A stretch of 64,000 nt of DNA from Thiopseudomonas sp964394445 (GCA_964394445.1 CAYMXO010000006.1:1-64000); one strand, 5' to 3'. Counted from the first letter of the stretch, positions 9,006 to 20,355 are shown. Made by a program: numbers and translations. The notes: generated by a model from the letters alone, not told the origin.

Positions 9006-9059
9006 ACAAGTGTATATCCAGGCTGTCGTACACCGATCTTGTTTGCTTGCACAAGTGTA
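9006..9059. repeat. Direct repeat ACAAGTGTA in the yajQ/regulator gap
   Basis: The nine-base word ACAAGTGTA occurs at 9006-9014 and again at 9051-9059, 45 bases apart, in the divergent gap. It could be a regulator site; nothing identifies the protein. Confidence 0.35.
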
Positions 9060-9108
9060 ACTTCTGCCCGCCGAACCGGGCTCCGATTTTTTACAGGTGC
9101 TCCCACCC

Positions 9109-10074
9109 ATGCCCAGCTCCAGCCTCAGTATTCTGGTTGTTGACGACACGAAGTTTTCCAGTGTCATGATCGGGCGAGCCCTCAACCAGGTTGGCTACAA
9201 CGACATCCGCTATGCCAGCAGGGGCAGCGAAGCACTGGAGCTGCTACAGCAGCGTCCGGTGCAGCTGCTGCTGGCTGACTGGCTAATGCCGGAAATGGAT
9301 GGCCTGGCCCTGACTTCACTGGTTCGCGAGCAGGACCGGGAACGGGGTAATTATACCTACATCGTGTTGCTGACCGGGCGCGAAGGCGGCAACGCGCTGG
9401 CCCAGGCCTTCGAGCAAGGCGTTGATGACTTCATCAGCAAGAGCGACATGAACGAGCAGTTGATTCCTCGGGTCCGCGCGGCCGAACGGCTGTATCGCCA
9501 CCTGCAGCAACTGCAGTTCCGTAACGCCTCCCTGCTGCAGAATCTGCACAAACTACAGGCCGGCAACATCCAGGATCCACTGACCCGGCTCGGCAACCAG
9601 CGCAGCCTCGACCGCATGCTGGAAAAAAGCCTGAAACAACTGGAGTCCCGTGGCGGCACCCTTGGCCTGTTGTTATTCAACATCGACAACATGGCCAAGC
9701 TGCGCAACAGCTACGGCATAGAAATACAAAAAGAGCTGCTGCGCACTGTTGGCCAGCGACTTGAACAGCTGGTACGCCCGCTTGACCACCTGGCCCGGCT
9801 GGACGGCAGCGAGTTTGCCCTGATTACCCTGGCCGAGCAAAGCCTCAACTACAACGCCGGCACCTACAAGCGCCTGCATGACGCGCTGAACCTGAAACCC
9901 TGCAAGACCAGCGTGGGTTTTCTGCACCTGGAAACCGCCATCAGCATGGTTACCCTGGATGCAAAGGCGCTCCCTACAACAGCTGCGCAGCTGCTTGAGC
10001 AGGCCCGTAACAACCTGCCAGCGGCCCGCGCCAGCCAGCGCATTACCCACCAGCACCTCGACCAGCCCGCATGA
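9109..10074 (+). CDS. Response regulator with degenerate GGDEF domain
   Basis: The 321-residue protein has a receiver domain (about 5-125) with acidic pocket DD at 12-13, probable phosphorylated Asp57 in ADWLMPEMDG, the VLLTG threonine and the FISKS lysine. A GGDEF-like domain (about 155-310) follows. Its signature motif reads DGSEF instead of GGDEF, so diguanylate cyclase activity is doubtful. The ATG at 9109 is preferred over a GTG at 9097, though neither has a strong ribosome site. Its stop overlaps the panE start (ATGA). No histidine kinase is nearby. Confidence 0.88.
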   Translation: MPSSSLSILVVDDTKFSSVMIGRALNQVGYNDIRYASRGSEALELLQQRPVQLLLADWLMPEMDGLALTSLVREQDRERGNYTYIVLLTGREGGNALAQAFEQGVDDFISKSDMNEQLIPRVRAAERLYRHLQQLQFRNASLLQNLHKLQAGNIQDPLTRLGNQRSLDRMLEKSLKQLESRGGTLGLLLFNIDNMAKLRNSYGIEIQKELLRTVGQRLEQLVRPLDHLARLDGSEFALITLAEQSLNYNAGTYKRLHDALNLKPCKTSVGFLHLETAISMVTLDAKALPTTAAQLLEQARNNLPAARASQRITHQHLDQPA

Positions 10075-10988
10075 GCTGGCACATCCTGGGAGCCGGCAGC
10101 ATGGGTTGCCTGTGGGCTGCCCGCCTACAGCTGGCCGGCGAAGACGTGCGGCTGATCTTGCGACCCAGGCGGCTGGCAGAGTTTCGCTCCGCCGGCAACC
10201 GGATGCTTTTTACTGACCTGCACCAGCAGGAGCATCAACTGACAGTTCCCGCCGAAACGGCAGACACCACTCAACCGGTACAACAACTGATACTGGCCTG
10301 CAAGGCTTACTCGGCAGCTGCTGCTGTTGCCGGGATCCGTCACCGGCTGGCGGCTGGCAGCCAGATCATCCTGCTGCAAAACGGCATCGGCAGCCAGCAG
10401 GAAGTCAGCAACATCCTGCCACAAGCAAATATCCTGCTGGCCAGTTCTACCGAGGGTGCCTGGCTGGCAGACAGCTTTCGCTGCACCCATGCAGGACAGG
10501 GGCAAACCCTGCTTGGCAACCTGACGGGCACCGGCCCGGCTCCGTCCTGGCTTGCGCGGCTGAACAATGCCGGCATTCCCTGTCAGTGGCACACGGATAT
10601 CAACACGGTGCTGTGGCGCAAACTGGCCATCAACTGCATGATCAACCCCCTGACCGTCATCCATGGCTGTCGAAATGGCGAGCTGAGGCAGCATCTTCCA
10701 CACATCCGGCAACTGGCTGACGAACTCCAGCGGCTGCTACAGGCAGCCGGCCACCCCTCAGTTGCTCAGAACCTGTTTGCGGTGGCGAACCAGGTCATTA
10801 CCGATACGGCCAACAACACCTCGTCCATGCTGCAAGACGTGCAACAGGGCCGTCGCACCGAAATCAGCTACATCACCGGCTTTGCGGTACAGCAATGCGC
10901 TGCCCTCGGTGTGCCGCATCCGCAATTGCTGTCACTGCACCGGACGTTGCAAGAGCGCCTGGTCAAACTGGGCCTGCCCCCTGACTGA
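10071..10988 (+). CDS. panE: 2-dehydropantoate 2-reductase
   Basis: PanE reduces ketopantoate to pantoate with NADPH in pantothenate and coenzyme A synthesis. The 305-residue protein has the nucleotide-binding loop GAGSMG at residues 7-12 and the catalytic-lysine region WRKLAINCMINPLT, followed by a C-terminal substrate-binding part ending in ISYITGF. It overlaps the previous gene by 4 bases and is thus translationally coupled. A second ketopantoate reductase could exist elsewhere. Confidence 0.92.
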   Translation: MSWHILGAGSMGCLWAARLQLAGEDVRLILRPRRLAEFRSAGNRMLFTDLHQQEHQLTVPAETADTTQPVQQLILACKAYSAAAAVAGIRHRLAAGSQIILLQNGIGSQQEVSNILPQANILLASSTEGAWLADSFRCTHAGQGQTLLGNLTGTGPAPSWLARLNNAGIPCQWHTDINTVLWRKLAINCMINPLTVIHGCRNGELRQHLPHIRQLADELQRLLQAAGHPSVAQNLFAVANQVITDTANNTSSMLQDVQQGRRTEISYITGFAVQQCAALGVPHPQLLSLHRTLQERLVKLGLPPD

Positions 10989-11112
10989 TACGGCCCTGTA
11001 CGTTTGCAGTTCACGGCAAAACAACCCACACTGGCCGCCGGATTATTTGCCATGCCTTGTGCGGCCCGCCATGCCGACACATATTTTCCTTTTCGCATGC
11101 AGTGGAGACCCC

Positions 11113-11694
11113 ATGGGACACAGAATCAGCAAGGTATATACCAAGACCGGCGATGACGGCCTCAGCGGTCTGGCCGACGGCACACGGCTGCCGAAAAGCC
11201 ACCCGCGGTTTGAAGCGATGGGCGCGCTGGACCAGCTCAACAGCCAGCTGGGGCTGTTGTTGGCCCAGCTGCAGCAGGAAGGCGGTAACCGGCCGGAACT
11301 GCAGGACGTCATCACTGCGCTGGCTCCCTGGCAGCACATCCTGTTTGACCTGGGCGGCGAACTGGCCATGCCGCAATACCAGGTGGTGCAGCCGGCACAC
11401 ACCGAACAGCTGGAACAACAGATTGACCGCTGGACGGCACAGTTGCCGCCATTGAAAGATTTCATCCTGCCCGGGGGCTCGGTGCTGATTGCCCAGGCGC
11501 ACCTGTGTCGCTGCGAAGCCCGCACCGCCGAACGCCGCTGCCAGCAGCTACACAAACTTGAACCACAACGAGCCGCGGTACTGGCGTTTGTCAACCGCTT
11601 GTCCGACCTGTTTTTTGTCGTGGCGCGCATCATTGCCCTGCATCAGGGGTGTGGCGAGGTGCTTTGGCAGGCCCAGCCGGCACCGCAACACTAA
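11113..11694 (+). CDS. PduO-type cob(I)alamin adenosyltransferase
   Basis: This enzyme transfers adenosyl from ATP to cob(I)alamin to give adenosylcobalamin. The 193-residue protein has the N-terminal YTKTGDDG ATP-binding motif at about residues 9-16 and the CRCEARTAERRC segment, which corresponds to the RxxER motif of the family. GGAGA lies 6 bases before the ATG. The frame extends upstream without support. The stop shares one base with the start of the next gene (TAATG). No cobalamin riboswitch is visible in the 124-base leader. Confidence 0.9.
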   Translation: MGHRISKVYTKTGDDGLSGLADGTRLPKSHPRFEAMGALDQLNSQLGLLLAQLQQEGGNRPELQDVITALAPWQHILFDLGGELAMPQYQVVQPAHTEQLEQQIDRWTAQLPPLKDFILPGGSVLIAQAHLCRCEARTAERRCQQLHKLEPQRAAVLAFVNRLSDLFFVVARIIALHQGCGEVLWQAQPAPQH

Positions 11695-12641
11695 TGGCAG
11701 CGCAGAAGTCGGTTCATGTGGCCGTGGCGGTGATCACCGCGGCCGATGGCAAAATCCTCCTCACCCGCCGTGCCCGTGATGTGCATCAGGGTGGATTGTG
11801 GGAGTTTCCTGGCGGCAAGTGCGAGCCGGGCGAGCCGGTTGTCCATGCACTGCAGCGCGAGCTGCGGGAAGAGCTGGACATCGAGGTGACTGCCAGCGAG
11901 CCGCTGATCCGCATCCCCTACCAGTATCCGGACCTGCATGTGCTGCTCGACGTGCACCTTGTCACGGCCTATCGCGGCGAGCCCCGCGGCGCCGAAGGCC
12001 AGCCCATGCAATGGGTAACCGTACAGCAACTGGATCACATCCCCCTGCCGGCCGCCAACCGGCCCATTGTCCGGGCCGTGCAACTGCCCGGGCGCTATCT
12101 GGTCACGCCTGACCTTGCCGATACCGGCCTGCTGTACAGGGGTGTGCTGGCTGCTGCCAAACAGGGTGTCCGGCTGATTCAGCTGCGCGCACCGCTTCTG
12201 GCGCCTGATGCGTATCGGCAACTGGCAGGGCAGCTCCTGCAGGACCTGCCTGATTACGTCCAGCTGCTGCTCAAGGGTAGCTTCGATGAAATAATGGCTC
12301 ACCCCCGTGCCGGCTGGCACCTGACCAGCACCCAGTTGGTGGCCATGGCCGGGCAGCCCCGCCCGCTGCCGCAAGAACGTCTGCTGGCCGCTTCCTGTCA
12401 TGATGCCAGCGAACTGCAACTGGCCGCCGCACTGGGCTGCGACTTTGCCACGCTATCACCGGTACTGGCCACGGCCAGTCACCCCGGCAGCCCTGCACTG
12501 GGCTGGGAGCAGGCGCAAGCGCTGGTACGGAAGGCGCAGCTGCCGGTGTATTTTCTCGGCGGCATGTCACCGGAAGAGATCAGCCAGGCGCGCCGCTGCG
12601 GAGGCCAGGGTATCGCTGCCATCCGCGGCCTGTGGCCATAG
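11694..12641 (+). CDS. Nudix hydrolase fused to a ThiE-like domain
   Basis: The 315-residue protein has a MutT-like Nudix domain in the first 130 residues, with a full Nudix box running from GGKCEPGEPV to RELREELDI. From about residue 145 there is a thiamin-phosphate-synthase-like barrel (LGGMSPEEIS, GIAAIRG). The barrel lacks the YRDK motif present in the true ThiE at 58025, having IQLRAP instead, so ThiE activity is doubtful. The Nudix part is probably an 8-oxo-dGTP or related pyrophosphatase. This fusion is common upstream of argJ-secA in Pseudomonas. A REP cluster follows. Confidence 0.9.
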   Translation: MAAQKSVHVAVAVITAADGKILLTRRARDVHQGGLWEFPGGKCEPGEPVVHALQRELREELDIEVTASEPLIRIPYQYPDLHVLLDVHLVTAYRGEPRGAEGQPMQWVTVQQLDHIPLPAANRPIVRAVQLPGRYLVTPDLADTGLLYRGVLAAAKQGVRLIQLRAPLLAPDAYRQLAGQLLQDLPDYVQLLLKGSFDEIMAHPRAGWHLTSTQLVAMAGQPRPLPQERLLAASCHDASELQLAAALGCDFATLSPVLATASHPGSPALGWEQAQALVRKAQLPVYFLGGMSPEEISQARRCGGQGIAAIRGLWP

Positions 12642-12648
12642 TTGCCAT

Positions 12649-12832
12649 CCTGTACGAAGGAACTTGCCCCCGTGAAGCCAGGGGCACGCCTGTTCGCGAC
12701 TGAAGTCGCTCCTAACAGCAGCCCGCGCACATGCCCGGTCACGCCACCCTGTACGAAGGGGCTTGCCCCCTGAGAAGTACCGGATACTGCTGTCAGATGC
12801 CCTGTAGCGGAGAGCTGTGCTCTCCATCGCGA
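12649..12832. repeat. Cluster of REP-like palindromic elements
   Basis: Four short palindromic units fill the gap between two convergent genes. Units at 12649-12677 and 12748-12777 are near-identical direct copies starting CCTGTACGAAGG. One at 12691-12717 is inverted and reads TTAGGAGCGACTTCAGTCGC on the minus strand, the Pseudomonas REP type. One at 12802-12832 has the perfect stem GGAGAGC-TGT-GCTCTCC. Such units can stabilise mRNA ends or recruit gyrase. Confidence 0.8.
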
Positions 12833-12860
12833 CCACAGCATGGCCTGGGACAACCGGCAA

Positions 12861-14075
12861 TCAGGTGCGGTACTCGGCGTTGATGCGTACGTACTCGTGC
12901 GACAGGTCGCTGGTCCAGATGGTTTCACTGCAATCGCCACGTCCCAGCTCGATGCGGATGAGGATTTCTTCCTGCTGCATCACCGCTGCGCCCTGCTCTT
13001 CCGTGTAACTTGCGGCACGGCCGCCATCGCGGACGATGCACACATCATCCAGAAATACATTGACCTTTTCCTGCTCAAGCCCCGGTACGCCGGCATAACC
13101 GACAGCGGCCACGATGCGGCCCCAGTTTGGATCGGAGGCAAACAGCGCTGTCTTGATCAGTGGCGAATGCGCTACGGCATAGGCCACATCCAGACATTCC
13201 TGCGCATTGGCGCCCTGCTCCACCTGCACCGTGACAAACTTGGTGGCGCCCTCGCCGTCACGCACAATGGCCTGTGCCAGCTGCATCGCCACGGCACAAA
13301 CGCTATCGCGCAACTTCTGGTACAGCTCACCCGACTGGCTATCAATCAGCTCACCGGTCTGACCGGTGGCAATCAGCATGAAGCTGTCGTTGGTAGAAGT
13401 ATCGCCATCAATGGTGATGCGGTTAAAAGACAGGTTGGCCGCTTCCCTGACCAGTGCCTGCAAGACCGGCGCACTGACTTTCGCATCCGTCGCCACATAA
13501 CCCAGCATGGTGGCCATGTTGGGACGAATCATGCCCGCACCCTTGCTGATGCCGGTTACGGTGAAGGTTTCGCCCCCATGCTGAAACTGCTGGCTGGCCC
13601 CTTTGGGCAGGGTATCGGTGGTCATGATGCCTTCACCGGCCAGCGGCCAGTTGTCCTCGCGCAGGTCGGCAATTGCCGCAGGCAACGCCGCGGTGATTTT
13701 TTCCACCGGCAGCGGCTCGCCAATGACGCCGGTAGAAAACGGCAAAACCTGCTCCACCGGCACCTGCAGGCTGTCGGCCACGGCCTGACAGACCGCCTGT
13801 GCGGCAGCCAGCCCGGGCTCGCCGGTGGCCGCATTGGCATTGCCGGTATTGGTGACCAGATAGCGTACCGGCTGGCCCAGACGCTGCTTGCACAGCTGTA
13901 CCGGTGCAGCGCAAAAGGCGTTTTGCGTGAACACCCCGGCCACCCGGCTGCCTTCGGCGCAGCGCATCAGCACCAGGTCACGGCGACCCGCTTTTTTGAT
14001 ACCGGCACTGGCAATACCCAGTGCAAAACCTTTAACCGGATGCATAACGGGCATCGCGCCCAGACCTACAGCCAT
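12861..14075 (-). CDS. argJ: Bifunctional ornithine acetyltransferase/N-acetylglutamate synthase
   Basis: ArgJ recycles the acetyl group from N-acetylornithine to glutamate in arginine synthesis. The 404-residue precursor contains the self-cleavage site in PNMATMLGY; the Thr becomes the N-terminal nucleophile of the beta chain. The ATG at 14075 has GGGGAG just upstream and begins MAVGLGAMPVMHPVKG; the frame extends further without support. It follows secA, but a strong terminator separates them, so it should have its own promoter in 14076-14154. Confidence 0.95.
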   Translation of the reverse strand: MAVGLGAMPVMHPVKGFALGIASAGIKKAGRRDLVLMRCAEGSRVAGVFTQNAFCAAPVQLCKQRLGQPVRYLVTNTGNANAATGEPGLAAAQAVCQAVADSLQVPVEQVLPFSTGVIGEPLPVEKITAALPAAIADLREDNWPLAGEGIMTTDTLPKGASQQFQHGGETFTVTGISKGAGMIRPNMATMLGYVATDAKVSAPVLQALVREAANLSFNRITIDGDTSTNDSFMLIATGQTGELIDSQSGELYQKLRDSVCAVAMQLAQAIVRDGEGATKFVTVQVEQGANAQECLDVAYAVAHSPLIKTALFASDPNWGRIVAAVGYAGVPGLEQEKVNVFLDDVCIVRDGGRAASYTEEQGAAVMQQEEILIRIELGRGDCSETIWTSDLSHEYVRINAEYRT

Positions 14076-14154
14076 GCTGATCTCCCCGCAGTGTTGGATA
14101 AAGCAGCTATCTTCATGGATTGGCCAGACGCTGGCAAGCACAACCTGCAGGCAC

Positions 14155-14179
14155 AAAAAAGGCGGGCCTGCGCCCGCCT
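14155..14179 (-). terminator. Intrinsic terminator after secA
   Basis: Minus-strand hairpin with arms AGGCGGGC and GCCCGCCT followed by TTTTT, 17 bases past the secA stop and before argJ. Confidence 0.9.
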
Positions 14180-14195
14180 TTTGCTGTGTTGCCGG

Positions 14196-16946
<2,751 letters not shown>

Positions 16947-17127
16947 GGGTGTAAGGATTCCAGTCAGTTGAAGGCATGCCGCCGGCAACTCTGACGGACA
17001 ATGCTGAAAATATAAAGCGCATATTCTACCTGTATTTATGCGCGATTGCAGCGGCATGAAAGGTTATACTGCGGACATGGAGCCTGCGGAGCGGACTTCA
17101 AGACGGACAATACTTTAAGGATGAATC

Positions 17128-17571
17128 ATGAACAGACAACTCAAACCGGCCGGGCAGATCCTGCGCGGCAATCATCTGCTGCAGCGGCTGTTGCAGCAGG
17201 CCGAAACCCTGAGCCGGCTTCAGGCTCTGGTGCATGACTATCTGGCACCAGCTGCCCGCACACAAGTGCAGCTTGGCAGCTACCAGGACGGCATCCTGAC
17301 TCTGGTGCTCAGCGATGCCGCCTCGGCTACCCGATTGCGCTACCAACAAGAGCGGCTGCTTGACCAGTTACGGCAACATCAGGAGTTTTCCAGCCTGCAA
17401 CGCATCCGCCTGAAAATCCGTCCGGCAGAAAGCGCTCCGCCCGAAGTACGTGAAGAACGCCGCTACCTGACAGGGGCCGCCAGTGCCAATATCCGCCAGG
17501 GTGCACAGGCCATTGAAGACCCCGAACTGCGCGCCGCCCTGCAGCGCCTGGCCGGCAATACCCACCCCTGA
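17128..17571 (+). CDS. dciA: DUF721/DciA-family helicase-operator protein
   Basis: The 147-residue protein matches the DUF721 family, whose bacterial members (DciA) help load the DnaB replicative helicase in species lacking DnaC. The conserved domain covers about residues 15-100 (LVHDYLAP, VQLGSYQDGILTLVLSDAASATRLR). AAGGA lies 8 bases before the ATG, and a TATACT hexamer at 17065-17070 may be its -10. It is divergent from secA, as in Pseudomonas. Function is inferred from the family. Confidence 0.85.
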   Translation: MNRQLKPAGQILRGNHLLQRLLQQAETLSRLQALVHDYLAPAARTQVQLGSYQDGILTLVLSDAASATRLRYQQERLLDQLRQHQEFSSLQRIRLKIRPAESAPPEVREERRYLTGAASANIRQGAQAIEDPELRAALQRLAGNTHP

Positions 17572-17582
17572 TTACAGACTCC

Positions 17583-17656
17583 GCGTGTAGGGTACACGCC
17601 TTTGTGGGAACGCGGCGTGTGTAGTGGGCAATGCCCGGTCAGGGGCCTGCCCCTGA
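17583..17656. repeat. Two perfect hairpins between convergent dciA and hpt
   Basis: GCGTGTA-GGG-TACACGC at 17583-17599 and TCAGGGGC-CT-GCCCCTGA at 17639-17656 are perfect inverted repeats with no T-run after them. They resemble REP-like units and may act as transcript ends for either gene. Confidence 0.6.
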
Positions 17657-17707
17657 GCAATACCGGCCGCCGCAGCACAAAACACCTGGCGGCAGCTGCA
17701 ACACAAA

Positions 17708-18265
17708 TTACATGCCCTTTACCGCATAAATTCCCGGGGCATTGCGCCAGTAGCCCTTGTAATCCATGCCATAACCGAATACATAGCGGTCCTGGCATTC
17801 AATGCCGACAAAGTCCGCCTTGAAAGACGGGTCCGCCTTGCGCTCATGCTGCTTGTCCAGCAGCACTGCCGTATAGACGTTGCGCGCTCCGGCATGGCGG
17901 CAAAAATCAATAATGGCCATCAGCGTATGGCCCTCGTCCAGGATGTCATCCACGATCAGGACATCACGATCGATGAAGGACACTTCCGGTTTGGCCTTCC
18001 AGAACAGCTCGCCACCGCGGGTTTCGTTGCGGTAACGGGTCGCATGCAGATAGGACTGTTCCAGCGGGAAGGTCAACCGGGTCAAGAGTTGGCCGGCAAA
18101 GATCAGGCCGCCGTTCATCACACAAAACACCACCGGATTGCTGTCCTGCAGCGCAGCGGTGATTTCTCCGGCCACCCGGCCAATGCAGGCTTCGACTTCC
18201 GCCTGCGGATGCAGGCAGTCTGCTTCAAGCATGACCTGCCTGATGTGTTGCAATTGTTCTGACAT
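17708..18265 (-). CDS. hpt: Hypoxanthine-guanine phosphoribosyltransferase
   Basis: Hpt salvages hypoxanthine or guanine with PRPP to give IMP or GMP. The 185-residue protein carries the PRPP-binding motif VLIVDDILDEGHTL and the C-terminal GYGMDYKGYWRN segment near the purine site. The ATG at 18265 starts MSEQLQHIRQV; the frame is open 10 codons further upstream. It is followed by no terminator with a T-run. The unit upp-uraA-hpt groups three base-salvage functions on one strand. Confidence 0.95.
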   Translation of the reverse strand: MSEQLQHIRQVMLEADCLHPQAEVEACIGRVAGEITAALQDSNPVVFCVMNGGLIFAGQLLTRLTFPLEQSYLHATRYRNETRGGELFWKAKPEVSFIDRDVLIVDDILDEGHTLMAIIDFCRHAGARNVYTAVLLDKQHERKADPSFKADFVGIECQDRYVFGYGMDYKGYWRNAPGIYAVKGM

Positions 18266-18322
18266 GTTGTAATTCCATAAAAGCGTTGCGCACAAACCTG
18301 GTGCAGCAACCTGCTGCCCGGA

Positions 18323-19555
18323 TCAGGGCAGCGTACGTGGCAAAACCAGGTTCAGCAGCAAGGCTGCAACCGCACACAGCGAGATGCCCGAAAGGGCAAA
18401 ATCACCGGTTCCCATCACCATGCCGCCTATACCAAACACCAGCGTCACCGAAACAATGATCAGGTTACGCGGTTCGGACAGGTCCACCTGCTGGCGGATC
18501 AGGGTGTTCAGCCCGACCACGGCAATGGAGCCGAACAGCAGGCACAGAATGCCGCCCATGACCGGCACCGGAATGCTTTGCAGGGCCACGCCAAACTTGC
18601 CGATAAAGGCCAGGGCAACGGCAAACACCGCCGCCCATGTCATGATCACCGGGTTGTAGTTGCGGGTCAGCATCACAGCGCCGGTCACCTCGGCATAGGT
18701 GGTATTGGGCGGGCCGCCAAACAGGCCGGCGGCCGAGGTGGCCAGTCCGTCACCGAGCAGGGTACGCTGCAGGCCCGGCTGCTGGATGAAGTTCTTGCCG
18801 GTCACACCACCAATGGCAACGATACCGCCAATGTGTTCGATCGCCGGCGCCAGCGCCACCGGCAGCATGTACAGGATGGCCCCCAGGTGAAATTCCGGTG
18901 CAACAAAGGCCGGCATGGCCAGCCAGGGGGCCGCCACAATGGGAGCCGTTTCAATTACGTCAAACATCAGCGACAGCAGCGTACCGACAATGATGCCGGC
19001 AAGAATCGGCACCAGCCGGAACAGCCCGCGGCCCAGCACGGCCACGGCCAGGGTGCTGAACAGCGCGGACATGGAAATGATCATCGCCGTGCTGTATTCA
19101 ATCAGCTGGGTACCGCCGTCCCCGGACTTGCCCATGGCCATGTTCACTGCAGTCGGCGACAGCGCCAGGCCAATACACATGATCACCGGTGCAATCACCA
19201 CCGGCGGCAGCAGGCGTTCGATAAAGCCGGCACCACGCAGCTGGACCGCCAGGCTGAGCAGCACATACATGAAGCCGGCAGCGATAATGCCACCCATCAC
19301 CGCCGGCATGCCGAAAGCGGTTTTCGCCGCCAGGATCGGCGCGATGAACGCAAAGCTGGAAGCAAGGAATACCGGCACCTGCCGTTTGGTGACCAGCTGG
19401 AACAACAGGGTACCGATACCGGCGGTAAACAGCGCCACGTTGGGATCCATGCCGGTTATCAGCGGCATCAGCACCAAGGCACCGAAGGCCACAAACAGCA
19501 TCTGCGCGCCGGCCAGTACCTGCCGCGGCACGCTGTTGTGCGTCGCGTCCTGCAT
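18323..19555 (-). CDS. uraA: Uracil permease (NCS2 family)
   Basis: UraA imports uracil with protons across the inner membrane. The 410-residue protein is very hydrophobic, with about 14 membrane segments expected for the NCS2 family. The first is preceded by QVLAGAQMLFVAFGALVLMP; GGPPNTTYAEVTGA is the family signature in the second half. It starts 2 bases after the upp stop, so import and phosphoribosylation of uracil are coupled. The exact base specificity is inferred from the neighbour upp. Confidence 0.9.
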   Translation of the reverse strand: MQDATHNSVPRQVLAGAQMLFVAFGALVLMPLITGMDPNVALFTAGIGTLLFQLVTKRQVPVFLASSFAFIAPILAAKTAFGMPAVMGGIIAAGFMYVLLSLAVQLRGAGFIERLLPPVVIAPVIMCIGLALSPTAVNMAMGKSGDGGTQLIEYSTAMIISMSALFSTLAVAVLGRGLFRLVPILAGIIVGTLLSLMFDVIETAPIVAAPWLAMPAFVAPEFHLGAILYMLPVALAPAIEHIGGIVAIGGVTGKNFIQQPGLQRTLLGDGLATSAAGLFGGPPNTTYAEVTGAVMLTRNYNPVIMTWAAVFAVALAFIGKFGVALQSIPVPVMGGILCLLFGSIAVVGLNTLIRQQVDLSEPRNLIIVSVTLVFGIGGMVMGTGDFALSGISLCAVAALLLNLVLPRTLP

Positions 19556-19557
19556 GA

Positions 19558-20196
19558 TCAGTTTTCCTTTTGCTTGGTACCGAAGATGCGGTCGCCGGCG
19601 TCGCCCAGCCCGGGAATGATATAGCCCTTGGCATTGAGTCCCTGGTCCACCGATGCGGTATAGATTTTCACATCCGGATGCCTGGCCTGCACCGCTTCAA
19701 TGCCTTGCGGTGCGGCAACCAGCACCATGGCACGAATCTCGCGACAGCCGGCCCTTTTCAGCAGGTCGATGGTCGCCACCATGGAATTGCCGGTGGCCAG
19801 CATGGGGTCGATGATCAGCGCCAGTCGTGAATGCATGTCCGGTGCGAGTTTTTCCAGATAGGTTTGCGCCTGCAGGGTTTCCTCGTTGCGCACCACCCCC
19901 ACCGCGCTGACTTTGGCGCCCGGGATCAGGCTCAGCACGCCGTCCAGCATGCCGATTCCGGCACGCAGAATGGGTACCACGGTAATTTTTTTACCGGCAA
20001 TTTTCTCCACCTCCACGTCCCCGTCCCATCCTTGCGTGCTATAGGTTTCCAGTGGCAGATCCTTGGTCGCCTCGTAGGTCAGCAGGGTGCCGATTTCCTG
20101 GGACAGTTCGCGAAAATTCTTGGTGCTCAGATCGGCACGACGCATCAGGCCCAGCTTGTGGCGAATGAGCGGATGGCGGATTTCTTCAACGGACAT
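19558..20196 (-). CDS. upp: Uracil phosphoribosyltransferase
   Basis: Upp converts uracil and PRPP to UMP. The 212-residue protein has the PRPP motif region LIIDPMLATGNSMVATIDLL and the uracil-binding C-terminal GYIIPGLGDAGDRIFG. The ATG at 20196 has GGAG 8 bases before it; a much longer upstream frame has no support. uraA begins 2 bases after its stop. A candidate promoter lies at 20266-20236. Confidence 0.96.
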   Translation of the reverse strand: MSVEEIRHPLIRHKLGLMRRADLSTKNFRELSQEIGTLLTYEATKDLPLETYSTQGWDGDVEVEKIAGKKITVVPILRAGIGMLDGVLSLIPGAKVSAVGVVRNEETLQAQTYLEKLAPDMHSRLALIIDPMLATGNSMVATIDLLKRAGCREIRAMVLVAAPQGIEAVQARHPDVKIYTASVDQGLNAKGYIIPGLGDAGDRIFGTKQKEN

Positions 20197-20235
20197 TGGG
20201 AGTACTCCAAGTACAGGTCGGGTGGGTTCGGGGCA

Positions 20236-20266
20236 AGTATAAAGCAAAGCCGTCCTGTGGCGGCAA
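20236..20266 (-). promoter_or_regulatory. Candidate promoter of upp-uraA
   Basis: On the minus strand TTGCCG (20266-20261) and TATACT (20241-20236) are 19 bases apart, slightly long for sigma70. A second TATACT overlaps just upstream at 20272-20267. Confidence 0.45.
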
Positions 20267-20355
20267 AGTATAGGGCTTGTTGTGCCAGGCAGGCGGATCG
20301 CACCACATGCCGCTGCTGCAAAGCCTGCCCAGGCTGCATCCATGATCGTCCAGGC

